64,000 bases of DNA from Christensenella intestinihominis (lineage in GTDB: Bacteria; Bacillota; Clostridia; Christensenellales; Christensenellaceae). This document shows positions 1 to 8,746 of this stretch, piece after piece. The notes beneath the pieces are model-generated. The model did not search any database and was not told the DNA's origin. It saw nothing but the letters and a program-made list of their open reading frames with translations. Position 1 is the stretch's first letter. Each line of letters starts with the position of its first letter. The stretch covers positions 151,812 through 215,811 of the forward strand of contig NZ_MAIQ01000006.1 of NCBI RefSeq assembly GCF_001678845.1, read 5' to 3'. Made by a program: the position numbers and the translations under genes.

Positions 1-15
1 CTCCCTGCACTTTTT

Positions 16-975
16 TTATTGCAGCGGCAGGATTTCATAACCCTGGCCGCGCAGGTTATCGATCAAATCGGAAAGGATTGCCGTGTTGTCCGTGGAAACT
101 GCGTGAAGCAGCACAAGTTCGCCGGGATGGATATTTTCCGTGACCTTCGCATAAGCCGCTTCAGGGCCCATCTGGTCGTCCGGCTCATAATCATAATAAG
201 CAAAGCTCCAGAATGCGCTTTTATAGCCGAGGGCTTGCGTGAGCGCGAGCGTCTGCTCGGAATATTCGCCCATAGGCGGGCGGAAGACCGTCATTTCAAC
301 GCCATAGGTATCACGCATGTAGGCATGGAGCTTTACGATTTCATCCCGCGCTTCTTCAAGCGAAAGGCCGGGCATGGAAAGATGGCGCACGCTGTGGTTG
401 CCCAGCACATGGCCTTCGGCAATCATGCGCTCTACAAGCGCGGGGTTATCACGCACATAGGAATAGGTGACAAAGAAGGTCGCCTTCTGGTTCTTTTCCT
501 TGAGAACGTCGAGAATTGCGTTTGTATTACCGTTTTCGTAGCCCTCGTCAAACGTCAGGTAAAATTTCTGTTCTTCGGGCATGATGAACAGGGCGTCGTA
601 TTTTCCGTACCGTTCCTGTGCGGAGAGCGCACCGGTAGGACGGTTCAGGTCGTCCTTCTCGAGGCCCTGCCCCCAGCCGTCCTTTGTGCCGTCGAGTGCG
701 GAAATTGCTTCGTAGTCGATGGGAAGCTCTTCAATCGGCGTTTTTGTCGGCGCGGGAGTGGGCGACGGCGTCGGTGAGGGAGACGGTGTGGGCGACGGGG
801 AAGGAGACGGAGTGGGGCTTGGAGATGGCGAGGGAGACGGCGATGCCGCAGCCTCTGTTCTGGCCGGAGACGGAGTGGGCGCGAGGGATTCCTCTGCCGC
901 CGGGGCCTGCGCACAGCCTGTGAAGATAATAATGCCTAAAAGAAGGCACGATATTGCGAAAAGAAAATGCTTCAT
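16..975 (-). CDS. pdaA: PdaA-like polysaccharide deacetylase lipoprotein
   Basis: About 319 residues from ATG 975, chosen because AGGAG lies just upstream and the protein then begins with a lipoprotein signal (MKHFLFAISCLLL..., lipobox FTGC). A long Pro/Ser/Thr linker follows, then a NodB-type deacetylase domain. The first motif reads TFDEGYENG, close to the TFDNGYENG form of PdaA rather than the TFDDG of chitin deacetylases. The metal-binding H-S-x-x-H motif (NHSVRH) and RPPMGEYS are present. PdaA proteins remove the N-acetyl group from N-acetylmuramic acid during spore cortex muramic-delta-lactam synthesis. The role at the outer membrane face is inferred. An upstream in-frame ATG at 1068 has no ribosome binding site. 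Family call firm; sporulation role probable. Confidence 0.85.
   Translation of the reverse strand: MKHFLFAISCLLLGIIIFTGCAQAPAAEESLAPTPSPARTEAAASPSPSPSPSPTPSPSPSPTPSPSPTPSPTPAPTKTPIEELPIDYEAISALDGTKDGWGQGLEKDDLNRPTGALSAQERYGKYDALFIMPEEQKFYLTFDEGYENGNTNAILDVLKEKNQKATFFVTYSYVRDNPALVERMIAEGHVLGNHSVRHLSMPGLSLEEARDEIVKLHAYMRDTYGVEMTVFRPPMGEYSEQTLALTQALGYKSAFWSFAYYDYEPDDQMGPEAAYAKVTENIHPGELVLLHAVSTDNTAILSDLIDNLRGQGYEILPLQ
745..860. repeat. Imperfect tandem repeat encoding a Ser-Pro/Thr-Pro linker
   Basis: Runs of GGAGACGG, GGCGACGG and GTGGG-like units repeat about every 6, 12 or 18 bases. On the minus strand they encode alternating Ser-Pro and Thr-Pro dipeptides between the lipobox and the deacetylase domain. 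Such linkers are common spacers through the cell wall. The repeat is likely length-variable by slippage. It also creates glycine-rich open frames on the plus strand that are not genes. Confidence 0.7.
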
Positions 976-1200
976 AATAAGCTCCTGTCGGTGTAATTTC
1001 ATCACCAGTATATCATAAGGAAAGGGCCGACCCAAGAAAATTGGAAAGAGTTCACAGAAATGATGCAAACAGGAATGGTAAAAATCAATATAATTTCTTA
1101 ATGAAAATATATTGTGTTTAATCGTAAATATTGGAATATAAAGGAAAACAAAGGATTATATCTGGAAATAAAAAATATATTTTCATAATAAAAATAATTA

Positions 1201-1229
1201 TTGACAATCCGGTGAAAGCATATTATTAT
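1201..1229 (+). promoter_or_regulatory. Sigma-A-type promoter
   Basis: TTGACA (1201-1206), 17 bases, TATTAT (1224-1229). Transcription would begin near 1236 and run straight into the hairpin terminator at 1270-1297, before reaching the ROK regulator at 1428. Confidence 0.6.
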
Positions 1230-1259
1230 TAAATTAGAATTCAATATTCATAAAAACCT

Positions 1260-1355
1260 GTACATTATTGACCACTCGTTTTGGGTGGTCTTTTTTTATT
1301 TTAAACCACTTTTTTGTTTTCCTATACAAAATTTCATGGCTGGTCAATAATGTAC
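1260..1355. repeat. 15-bp perfect inverted repeat flanking 66 bp
   Basis: GTACATTATTGACCA (1260-1274) and its exact reverse complement TGGTCAATAATGTAC (1341-1355) bound a 96-bp block in an AT-rich gap. The left arm overlaps the 5' arm of the terminator at 1270. It could be a pair of operator half-sites, a conditional RNA structure or the ends of a very small mobile remnant. The sequence alone does not decide. Confidence 0.6.
1270..1297 (+). terminator. Intrinsic terminator in the ROK regulator leader
   Basis: GACCAC / GTGGTC stem (1270-1275, 1285-1290) followed by seven T. It sits between the promoter at 1201 and the ROK gene, so it either ends a short RNA of about 60 nt or attenuates the downstream gene. 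The 976-1427 gap holds no gene that I can support. Confidence 0.65.
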
Positions 1356-1427
1356 TCTTTTTTAATCAAGGACAATAATTGAATAAAGCAAAGGGGTAAC
1401 AGATTACTGAAATAGAGGATGGATCAT

Positions 1428-2672
1428 ATGCTGAACATTAGTAATCCAGAATTATCCGAAAAGGATAGAAACCAACTGCAAATACTGAACGAATTGATTT
1501 CGGGAGATAAGGTTTCAGCTTCTGACATCGTTGCTAAAATAGGAATCAGTGCAGCGACAATAAGCAGGGTTTTTCGGAATTTGAAGGAAAAAGAGCTTAT
1601 TAAATATCTGGGGAAAGAGAAAACGGAAAAAGGAAGAAGCCCGGAATTATTCAGTATCAATGATAAATACGGATATATGGTCCATTATTATATGACGGCA
1701 AACGATATTCACGGCTATCTGATTGACATAACGGGTCATATGGAGGGGAAAATACATATCGGTTACAACCCGCGGGGGACGCTGGAGGAACTGCTGGAGA
1801 TTATTGACAGGATCAAAAACGAACTGACAAGCACAAATGGGCAGAGGACGGGGAAGCTTTTAGCTGCTGGATTCTCGGTTCCCGGCGTTGTCAACCAGAA
1901 GTCCAGAATGGTGCATAAGATACCGGATGTATATTTATTAAGCGACACGAGGTTTTTTGATTATGCGGAAAGAGTCCTGGGAGTCCCGGTTATTGTTAAT
2001 AACGTATCATGGCTGGCTACGGTAGGTGAGAAAACATCGGTTTATCCCTTTGTTGAAGACCTTGCCTATATCACGATTACGGAGTCGACCGGCATAGGAA
2101 TGGGAATCGTGATTGGCAATAAGCTGGTAAAAGGCGGCAGAAACTATGCCGGTGAGGTTGGGCAGACCTATTTTGACAGCAGGCGTACCTTTGAAGACTA
2201 CCTGAATGGAAAAGGCCAGCTTGAGTCGGAAGCAAGTTTGCAGACCTTATATCATAGAATAGAGGAAAAGATACGCGGCGGCGGTTGCCGGACGCTTGGA
2301 AAAATAATGGAAGAAGACGAAAACGGACTTTTGTCACTCGAGGTGCTGGAACGGGCCGCCTTGTCCGGCGACGAAGACGTTCTGGAAATTATGGGACAGA
2401 CGCTCAAGGCATGGGCTGCGATCCTGATTAATATAGACCTGATGATAAATCCCGAATTGATTGTTATTGGGGGCAGAATCTCGACGAAAAACCAATATAT
2501 TCTGGAAGCGCTCAACGATATGTTCTCACGGCTGGGGATGTTTAAGCCGGACATCCGGCTGAGTATTCATGGCGAAAACGCCCAGCTCCTTGGCGGCATA
2601 CAGGCATTAAAGGAATATTCTTTTAATCATATTATCGCAAAGGAAGTAATAGGCCAGGCAAACAGGTTATAA
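1428..2672 (+). CDS. ROK family transcriptional regulator
   Basis: About 414 residues. ATG 1428 is preferred over ATG 1419 because GAGG at 1415-1418 gives it normal spacing. Residues 10-65 form a winged helix-turn-helix (SASDIVAKIGISAATISRVFRNL). The rest is a ROK sugar-kinase-like fold with ESTGIGMGIVIG and the YAGEVG segment. The cysteine zinc cluster usual after the AGE-GH motif is missing: the sequence goes directly to QTYFDSRRTF. ROK repressors typically sense the sugar whose operon they control. Here it heads a sugar ABC transporter and dehydrogenase cluster on the same strand, so it is the probable local regulator. Confidence 0.88.
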   Translation: MLNISNPELSEKDRNQLQILNELISGDKVSASDIVAKIGISAATISRVFRNLKEKELIKYLGKEKTEKGRSPELFSINDKYGYMVHYYMTANDIHGYLIDITGHMEGKIHIGYNPRGTLEELLEIIDRIKNELTSTNGQRTGKLLAAGFSVPGVVNQKSRMVHKIPDVYLLSDTRFFDYAERVLGVPVIVNNVSWLATVGEKTSVYPFVEDLAYITITESTGIGMGIVIGNKLVKGGRNYAGEVGQTYFDSRRTFEDYLNGKGQLESEASLQTLYHRIEEKIRGGGCRTLGKIMEEDENGLLSLEVLERAALSGDEDVLEIMGQTLKAWAAILINIDLMINPELIVIGGRISTKNQYILEALNDMFSRLGMFKPDIRLSIHGENAQLLGGIQALKEYSFNHIIAKEVIGQANRL

Positions 2673-2779
2673 GGGGAAGGAGGGATCAAAAGTTTTTTTG
2701 TTCATCATAATTTTCACCTGATATTGTACCGAATCTTATCTCACTCTATTTAATTTGCACAAATGAAAACTTGAAGATC

Positions 2780-2873
2780 AGAAGGCTCTCTTAAAGGGTT
2801 TATTTATTGATGCCTTCTATAAGAAAAGTATTGCGGGTCGGTTGGGCAATACGAAAAACAAGTGCTTTTGCAC
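2780..2873 (+). other. Leader with three short stem-loops before the sugar-binding protein gene
   Basis: The 254-bp gap between the ROK gene and the transporter holds AGAAGGC/GCCTTCT (2780-2786, 2812-2818), GTATTGC/GCAATAC (2829-2835, 2847-2853) and GTGC/GCAC around 2862-2873. No clear T-run follows, and no known riboswitch was recognised. Confidence 0.3.
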
Positions 2874-2926
2874 CAGGATTCCCGGGTGTAACAATAGGAA
2901 AAAACGAAATATGAGGAGGAATTACA

Positions 2927-3976
2927 ATGAAAAAAGTAAAAAAGACTCTTGCGCTGTTCTTGACCCTGTGCATAGCGGTTATGTGTTTCGCGGGATGTTC
3001 GCAGGCGCCGGTGGAAAAGTCCAATGACGTATCTGCAGAGGCTGAGAAATCTACCTCGCCGGAAGGCGCTGCAACCGGGGAAGATAAAGCGGAAACCGGC
3101 GGGAAAAAAAGAGTGTATCTGCTGTATCCGACGCTGGAATTTCCCTTTGTCGTATCCCTGATGGATGCGTCGAAAAATTATGCTGAAGAAAAGGATATAG
3201 AACTTACAATTTTTGACAGCAACATGGATGACAATCTCCAGTATCAGCAGGCAATGCAGGCAATTGAGGATCAAGTAGATTTAGTAATTCTCTGCTCGCT
3301 TTCGGATCGCGGGGTTGCGATTATGCGCCAGTTGGATGAAGCGGGAATTCCGTGCGTAATTTTGAACCAGCAACCAGCGGAAGGCGCGGAGGAATACTAT
3401 ACCTCGGCCATTGTAACAAATGATTACGACGATGGGGTTAAACTTACGGAACTGCTGCTCGATCAGTTTGACGGGAAAGATTTTAACATAGTCGCAATTT
3501 CAGGATTATCCGCAGATTCCGGAAACACAGGACGTATGACCGGATTCTACGACACCCTGGAAGGACATGAAAACGCACATGTGCTTGGAGATCAGGCAGC
3601 GGATTGGGAAAAAGCCAAGGCAATTTCTGTAATGGAAAATTTCATTACCCAGTATGGAGATGATATTGACGTCGTTTATGCGGCAGATGACACGATGGCC
3701 GCAGGTGCTGTAGAAGCGTTAAAAGCAGCCGGAATGGGCGGAGGAAAGGTGCTTGTTACAGGGAACAGCTTAAGTAAAGAAGCGATTGCATACATAAAGG
3801 ACGGGGAAATGTTTGCAACAGCATCACATGAGCCCTGGGACATGGCCAAGCTCTGCTTTGATACCGTAGACAAAATTTTGAAAGGCGAAGCGGTAGAAAA
3901 ATTGAATTATGTTCCGAATCCAATCTATACCAAGGATAATATTAGCGAATATCCGTATGGCGAAGGCACTTGGTAA
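2927..3976 (+). CDS. Sugar ABC transporter substrate-binding lipoprotein
   Basis: 349 residues with a strong AGGAGG six bases before ATG. Signal peptide with lipobox CFAGC, an acidic Ser/Thr/Glu-rich linker to about residue 60, then a periplasmic-binding-protein type 1 (ribose/xylose-like) fold: VYLLYPTLEFPFVVSLMDASKNYAEEK and DVVYAADDTMAAGAVEALKAAG. It would capture a monosaccharide or derivative outside the membrane and deliver it to the two permeases encoded downstream. First gene of a six-gene transport and oxidation operon. The substrate cannot be read from the sequence. Confidence 0.9.
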   Translation: MKKVKKTLALFLTLCIAVMCFAGCSQAPVEKSNDVSAEAEKSTSPEGAATGEDKAETGGKKRVYLLYPTLEFPFVVSLMDASKNYAEEKDIELTIFDSNMDDNLQYQQAMQAIEDQVDLVILCSLSDRGVAIMRQLDEAGIPCVILNQQPAEGAEEYYTSAIVTNDYDDGVKLTELLLDQFDGKDFNIVAISGLSADSGNTGRMTGFYDTLEGHENAHVLGDQAADWEKAKAISVMENFITQYGDDIDVVYAADDTMAAGAVEALKAAGMGGGKVLVTGNSLSKEAIAYIKDGEMFATASHEPWDMAKLCFDTVDKILKGEAVEKLNYVPNPIYTKDNISEYPYGEGTW

Positions 3977-4038
3977 AAATGATGCGCTGCCGGCCCCGGC
4001 CGGCAGCGCAAATTCACTTGATAACAGGGGAACGAATT

Positions 4039-5532
4039 ATGGAAGATTACATATTGCAAATGAAGCATATTACAAAAAGTTTTCCCGGCGTACGGGCTTT
4101 AAATGATGTTTCGCTCGATGTGGAACGGGGATCGGTACACGCTTTGCTGGGAGAAAACGGGGCCGGGAAATCAACGCTGATTAAAATATTAAACGGGCTA
4201 TATAAAGCGGATTCCGGTGAAATATTCCTGGATGGAGAAAAGGTGCTGATAAAAGATACGATAGATGCGCTTAATAAAGGAATTAGCTTTGTTTTCCAGG
4301 AATTGAACCTGATTTCGTCTCTTTCCGTGGCAGAAAATATATTTCTCGGAAGGCAGTTGAAAACGAAAAGCGGCCTTGTGGACTGGAAGTCCATGAATCA
4401 AAAAACGAAGCAAATACTGGATGAATTGGAATTTAAAATTGAACCGACAGCGATTGTAGAGAGGCTCAGTGTTGCGGAAAAACAGATGGTTGAAATCGCG
4501 AGGGCCCTTTCAACCAACGTTAAGCTGATTGTAATGGATGAACCTTCGGCTACCCTGACAAAAAAGGAATTGGAAGTCCTGTTCCGCACGGTACGGCGTC
4601 TGCAGAAACAGAATGTTACGGTGCTATATATTTCACACAGGCTGGAAGAAATTTATGAACTGTGCGACAAGGCGACAATTTTACGCGATGGCATGGTGGT
4701 GAGCACATATAATGTAAAGGACCTGGTCCGCGAGCAAATGATAAAAGATATGGTAGGAAGGAGCATAGACCAGGAATTTCCCGTAAGAACAATTTGTACG
4801 ACGAATGAGGAAGTGCTTCGCGTAGAGAACCTATCGACAAAAAGTAAACTTAAAGATATTAATTTCGCGTTAAAAAAAGGTGAAATTTTAGGCCTGGCCG
4901 GTTTGGTCGGTTCCGGAAGGACGGAGATAGCCCGCGCTATTTTCGGCGCAGACCGCAGGGAAAGCGGAAATTTCTATATCAATGGGGAAAAGGTACGGAT
5001 TACAAATCCGTCAGATGCAATGAAAAATGGGATTGCGCTGCTGCCCGAAGACAGAAAAGACCAGGGATTGGCCCTTAAGTTTTCCATCGAATGGAATGTA
5101 TCTGTTGCAAATTTGGAAAAAATATGTAAGAGCCGGAAATTGAAGGTTTTAAACGTTTCTAAAGAAAAAGAGGTCGCGGATTACTATGTGGAAGCCATTA
5201 ACATAAAAACATCTTCCGTAAAAAAGGAGACAGAGTTTTTAAGCGGGGGAAATCAACAAAAAGTTGTCATTGGAAAATGGCTGTTTGCCGGTATGGATAT
5301 TTTATTGCTGGACGAACCCACGCGGGGGATTGACGTGGGCGCAAAATATGAAATCTATTGCCTGATGGATGAGATCGTAAGACAGGGGAAATCTATTATT
5401 CTGATTTCTTCGGAAATGCCGGAAATCGTATCCCTCTGTGATCGCGTTCTGGTAATGAATTCGGGAGAGATCAAGGCAGAATTAACCGGTAAAGAAATAG
5501 ACTCTGAAAGCATTCTTGAATGCGCAATTTAA
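4039..5532 (+). CDS. Sugar ABC transporter ATP-binding protein (tandem ATPase, RbsA/MglA type)
   Basis: About 497 residues from ATG 4039 (AGGGGA upstream); an earlier in-frame ATG at 3970 overlaps the preceding gene and adds non-homologous residues. Two ATPase domains. The N-terminal one has Walker A GENGAGKST, signature LSVAEKQMVEIARAL and Walker B IVMDEPSATL. The C-terminal one has degenerate Walker A GLVGSGRTE, signature LSGGNQQKVVIGKW and LLDEPTRGIDVG. This is the normal architecture of ribose/galactose-type importers, in which the second site hydrolyses poorly. It powers the 5551/6540 permease pair. Confidence 0.93.
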   Translation: MEDYILQMKHITKSFPGVRALNDVSLDVERGSVHALLGENGAGKSTLIKILNGLYKADSGEIFLDGEKVLIKDTIDALNKGISFVFQELNLISSLSVAENIFLGRQLKTKSGLVDWKSMNQKTKQILDELEFKIEPTAIVERLSVAEKQMVEIARALSTNVKLIVMDEPSATLTKKELEVLFRTVRRLQKQNVTVLYISHRLEEIYELCDKATILRDGMVVSTYNVKDLVREQMIKDMVGRSIDQEFPVRTICTTNEEVLRVENLSTKSKLKDINFALKKGEILGLAGLVGSGRTEIARAIFGADRRESGNFYINGEKVRITNPSDAMKNGIALLPEDRKDQGLALKFSIEWNVSVANLEKICKSRKLKVLNVSKEKEVADYYVEAINIKTSSVKKETEFLSGGNQQKVVIGKWLFAGMDILLLDEPTRGIDVGAKYEIYCLMDEIVRQGKSIILISSEMPEIVSLCDRVLVMNSGEIKAELTGKEIDSESILECAI

Positions 5533-5550
5533 GAAAAAGAGGACCAGGCT

Positions 5551-6543
5551 ATGAATAAAGAATTTGCAGGCGAAAGGCATTTGGCAAAAGGAACTTTAAA
5601 GTTTTTGAGAAAAAATGTGCTGCTGGTGTTTCTTATTATTATAGTTGTAATCATTGCATTCTCAGAAAAATCATTTTTTACTTCTACAAACCTTTTGAAT
5701 ATTCTCAGGCAAATTACTGTCGCCGGAATTATGGTTTGCGGCACCTGCTTTGTTCTGGTATCAGGAACAATTGATCTCTCTGTGGGGGGCAACCTGACCT
5801 TGTCGCTTTGCATTATGGCAGTGCTTGTCCCGTATATCGGAATATATCCTGCCATGCTGGTATGTATGGCCGTTGCGGTTGGCTGCGCGGTAGCAAATGG
5901 CATTTTGGTCTCGAGGGTGGTAGTGAATGACGGTACTCCATTTATTATAACATTTGGAACGATGACAGCCATGTATGCCGCGGCATTGATTATTACCAGC
6001 GGATATAATAACAAACTCCCGAGCGATCCCGTTTTGGACTTCTTCGGGAAAGGAATGGTAGGAATTATTCCGTTTCCTGTAATCCTGTTTATTGCTGCGG
6101 TAATCCTATGCCAGTTTATCCTGACGAAAACACCGTTTGGCCGCAGGATGTATTTTTTGGGGGTCAATCCGGAAGCATCGCGCCTATCAGGTATCCATAT
6201 TGCGAACCAGAGGATTTTGGGCTTTGCAATAGAGGGTGTTTGTATCGGTTTATCCGCAATTATACTGGGTTCGCGTGTTGGCAGCGTTATTCCCAGTATT
6301 GGAAATCCATATGATTTCGACGTCCTTACCATGGCGATTGTAGGCGGCGTGATGCTGGGCGGAGGACGCGGGAATATACTCGGGGCGTTCATTGGAACAA
6401 TCGTAATCGGCGTACTGACGAATGCTATGAGCCTGCTTAATATATCGGATAGTCCGCAAGAAATTGTAAAGGGCATATTGATTATCGTAGCGGTTTGGCT
6501 CGATACCTACAACAAAGGAAAAGACAGGGAGGCATCATTATGA
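5551..6543 (+). CDS. Sugar ABC transporter permease (RbsC-like), first of two
   Basis: 330 residues, very hydrophobic, with about eight to ten membrane segments. Carries the RbsC-family signature GTIDLSVGGNLTLS near residue 70 and LGGGRGNILGAFIGTIVIGVL near the C-terminus. Its stop overlaps the next start (ATGA at 6540-6543), so translation is probably coupled. Most ribose-type systems use a homodimer of one permease. Here two distinct paralogues are encoded, as in rhamnose and autoinducer-2 importers, so a heterodimer is likely. Confidence 0.92.
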   Translation: MNKEFAGERHLAKGTLKFLRKNVLLVFLIIIVVIIAFSEKSFFTSTNLLNILRQITVAGIMVCGTCFVLVSGTIDLSVGGNLTLSLCIMAVLVPYIGIYPAMLVCMAVAVGCAVANGILVSRVVVNDGTPFIITFGTMTAMYAAALIITSGYNNKLPSDPVLDFFGKGMVGIIPFPVILFIAAVILCQFILTKTPFGRRMYFLGVNPEASRLSGIHIANQRILGFAIEGVCIGLSAIILGSRVGSVIPSIGNPYDFDVLTMAIVGGVMLGGGRGNILGAFIGTIVIGVLTNAMSLLNISDSPQEIVKGILIIVAVWLDTYNKGKDREASL

Positions 6544-7526
6544 ATACAAATAGGTTAATGATGAAAAGCTTGGATGTCAAAAGCTTTTTAAAACGCAACC
6601 TGATGCTCGTTATATTTTTGATTACCATCATCATTATGTTTGCAACAACTCCTTCATTTCGCCGATTCTCAAATATCGTAGGCCTGTTCAATCAAATTTG
6701 TATCTATGGGGTCGCAGCGGTAGGAATGACCTTTGCGATTATAAATGGTGAATTTGATATGAGCATGGGCGGGGTTGTAAGCCTGGCTTCACTTATGTCG
6801 GCCTATGTAATGAAGTATATGGATCAGGCAAATCCCGTAGTTGCTATCCTGCTTGGACTTGCGGTTGGCGTTGTTGTCGGCTTGGTAAACGGACTTCTGG
6901 TTACAAAACTTAAAATCAATACGTTTGTAGTGACGCTCTCAACAATGGTTATTTCATATGGAGTGGCGCAGACCTTTTGCGATGCGCTGGGAGTTCCAAG
7001 CTCTATTACCTATAATAATGACCTGCTGTATAACATGGGGAATGGAAGCATAGGAGGGATTCCTTATTTCGTATGGTTTTTCCTTGTAATGGTTATAGTA
7101 GGAGAATTTATCCTCAGGAAAACACGGTTTGGAAGAAACGTATTTGCCGTAGGCGGAAATGCGGAGGTATGCCGTGCCTCGGGGATCAATATCAACAAGA
7201 ATAAAATGTTGGTGTTTCTTGTTTGCGGAATTTCCGCCTCGGTAGCAGGGATTATGATGTCTGCCAAAATGATGACAGGGTCTCCGGCTTATGCTGAAGA
7301 CCTGCCTTTGACTGCAATTAGTGCGGTTGTATTAGGAGGCACAAGCATGGCGGGAGGCAGCGGAAGCGTAGTCCGCACCCTGCTGGGGCTTTTGATCCTG
7401 AGTTTAATAACCAATATTTTCAATTTGTTGGAAATTAATATCTATGTACAAAATATGGTAAAGGGCCTGATTATTGTCGGTACGGTTACCATCAGTAACT
7501 ATTTGCGTTATTATCGTCAGTCCTAA
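6540..7526 (+). CDS. Sugar ABC transporter permease (RbsC-like), second of two
   Basis: About 328 residues from ATG 6540, which overlaps the previous stop and has GGGAGG eight bases upstream. Multiple hydrophobic helices, the signature NGEFDMSMGGVVSLAS and the C-terminal LGGTSMAGGSGSVVRTLLGLLIL. Paralogue of the preceding permease and probably its heterodimer partner. The sequence ends just before the dehydrogenase gene at 7564. Confidence 0.92.
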   Translation: MNTNRLMMKSLDVKSFLKRNLMLVIFLITIIIMFATTPSFRRFSNIVGLFNQICIYGVAAVGMTFAIINGEFDMSMGGVVSLASLMSAYVMKYMDQANPVVAILLGLAVGVVVGLVNGLLVTKLKINTFVVTLSTMVISYGVAQTFCDALGVPSSITYNNDLLYNMGNGSIGGIPYFVWFFLVMVIVGEFILRKTRFGRNVFAVGGNAEVCRASGININKNKMLVFLVCGISASVAGIMMSAKMMTGSPAYAEDLPLTAISAVVLGGTSMAGGSGSVVRTLLGLLILSLITNIFNLLEINIYVQNMVKGLIIVGTVTISNYLRYYRQS

Positions 7527-7563
7527 AATAAAACATCACAAAACCATAAAGGAGGATCGTGAT

Positions 7564-8589
7564 ATGAAAGAACTGAGAATGGGCATTGTTGGCGCGGGAA
7601 TATGGGGAGAAACGCATGCCAGCATCTATAATGAACATCCGTTTGCACAGACGGTTGCGATATGTGATAAAGACAAGGCAAAGGCGGAAGCCCTGGCCAT
7701 GAAATTCGGTATTGGGGAAGTTTACACGGACTATAGGGAAATGGCGGAAAAATCAAGCTGTGACGCGATTGCGATTGTCACGCCGGACTTCCTGCATGCC
7801 GACATTGCCATTGCGTGCGCGAATGCGAAAAAGGACCTGCTGATTGAAAAACCGCTGGCTACTACGCGCGAGGATGTAATGAACATGATGGAAGCGTTCG
7901 AGAGAAATCATGTTCGTGCTATGGTAGACCTCCACAACAGATGGAATCCCACTGTAAATACGGCCAAGCAATCGATCGACTCAGGTAATCTTGGTACGCC
8001 GTACAGCGCTTACGGACGCCTTAATGACATCAAATGGGTCGCGACGGATATGCTGTCGTGGGCTGCCAAATCTTCAATTCTATGGTTTTTGGGGAGCCAC
8101 TGCCTTGATACGCTCCGCTGGCTGATGGGCAGCGAGGTCGAACGTGTTTATGCCGTCTCCCGCGAGGGTGTGCTGAAAAAGCTGGGAGTGGACGTACCGG
8201 ATATGTACCTCACGACAATCGAATTCAGGAACGGCGGGATTGCGCAAATGGAAAACGGTTGGATCACGCCGAACGCAAACACCTGTATCAATGATATCAA
8301 GTTCACAGTGCTGGGCACGGACGGTATGATTAATATCGACTGTTCCAGCCATAATATGATTCAGGAAGTGACGGACAAGAAAGTAACAACGCCTGATATT
8401 ATTGTGAGAAACCGTGTGGACGGGAAAGTAAAAGGATTTGCTTACGAAAGCATTCGTTCCTTTGTGGATCGCCTGATAGACGGGAAACCGTTTTTAGTGA
8501 GCACGGAAGATGCGGCTAACACCTCGCTGGCGCTTCTTGCGGTGCTTGAATCCGCAGAGAAGCGGGAGCCGGTGACGGTAAAATATTAA
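7564..8589 (+). CDS. Gfo/Idh/MocA family NAD(P)-dependent oxidoreductase
   Basis: About 341 residues from ATG 7564, with AAAGGAGG upstream. The N-terminal Rossmann fold shows GIVGAGIWGETHASIY; the lysine of the family's EKP motif is in LIEKPLATTRED. The C-terminal domain is of the Gfo/Idh/MocA type. Members oxidise a hydroxyl of sugars, inositols or anhydrosugars. Because it sits immediately after the transporter, it probably performs the first oxidation of the imported compound. The substrate is not identifiable from the sequence. Confidence 0.9.
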   Translation: MKELRMGIVGAGIWGETHASIYNEHPFAQTVAICDKDKAKAEALAMKFGIGEVYTDYREMAEKSSCDAIAIVTPDFLHADIAIACANAKKDLLIEKPLATTREDVMNMMEAFERNHVRAMVDLHNRWNPTVNTAKQSIDSGNLGTPYSAYGRLNDIKWVATDMLSWAAKSSILWFLGSHCLDTLRWLMGSEVERVYAVSREGVLKKLGVDVPDMYLTTIEFRNGGIAQMENGWITPNANTCINDIKFTVLGTDGMINIDCSSHNMIQEVTDKKVTTPDIIVRNRVDGKVKGFAYESIRSFVDRLIDGKPFLVSTEDAANTSLALLAVLESAEKREPVTVKY

Positions 8590-8597
8590 GAAGCATG

Positions 8598-8679
8598 CCG
8601 TTTTCTTTTTCGGGCGGCGGGCATCGGCTTTCATCCCGCGATGGGGGCAAGAGCCCGGGCATGCCCGCCGGAAAAACGG
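8598..8679 (+). repeat. Long imperfect hairpin between dehydrogenase and isomerase genes
   Basis: CCGTTTT...CGGCGGGCAT on the left pairs with GGGCATGCCCGCCGG...AAAACGG on the right. No T-run follows, so it is more likely an mRNA-processing or stabilising hairpin inside the operon than a terminator. Confidence 0.45.
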
Positions 8680-8746
8680 AAAATACCGAACTTGCGCATA
8701 TGGGTCTACAGATTAATAAATATAAATAAAATCAGGAGTGATAATC

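Noticed and set aside
719..1018. Glycine-rich plus-strand frame opposite the deacetylase linker
   Set aside because: It is the reverse reading of the Ser-Pro/Thr-Pro tandem repeat, not a PE-PGRS-like protein.
2673..2926. Riboswitch before the sugar-binding protein
   Set aside because: Three short stem-loops exist but no conserved aptamer core could be recognised.
6108..6314. Possible small gene inside the first sugar permease
   Set aside because: Out-of-frame reading of a conserved membrane protein gene; no ribosome binding site.
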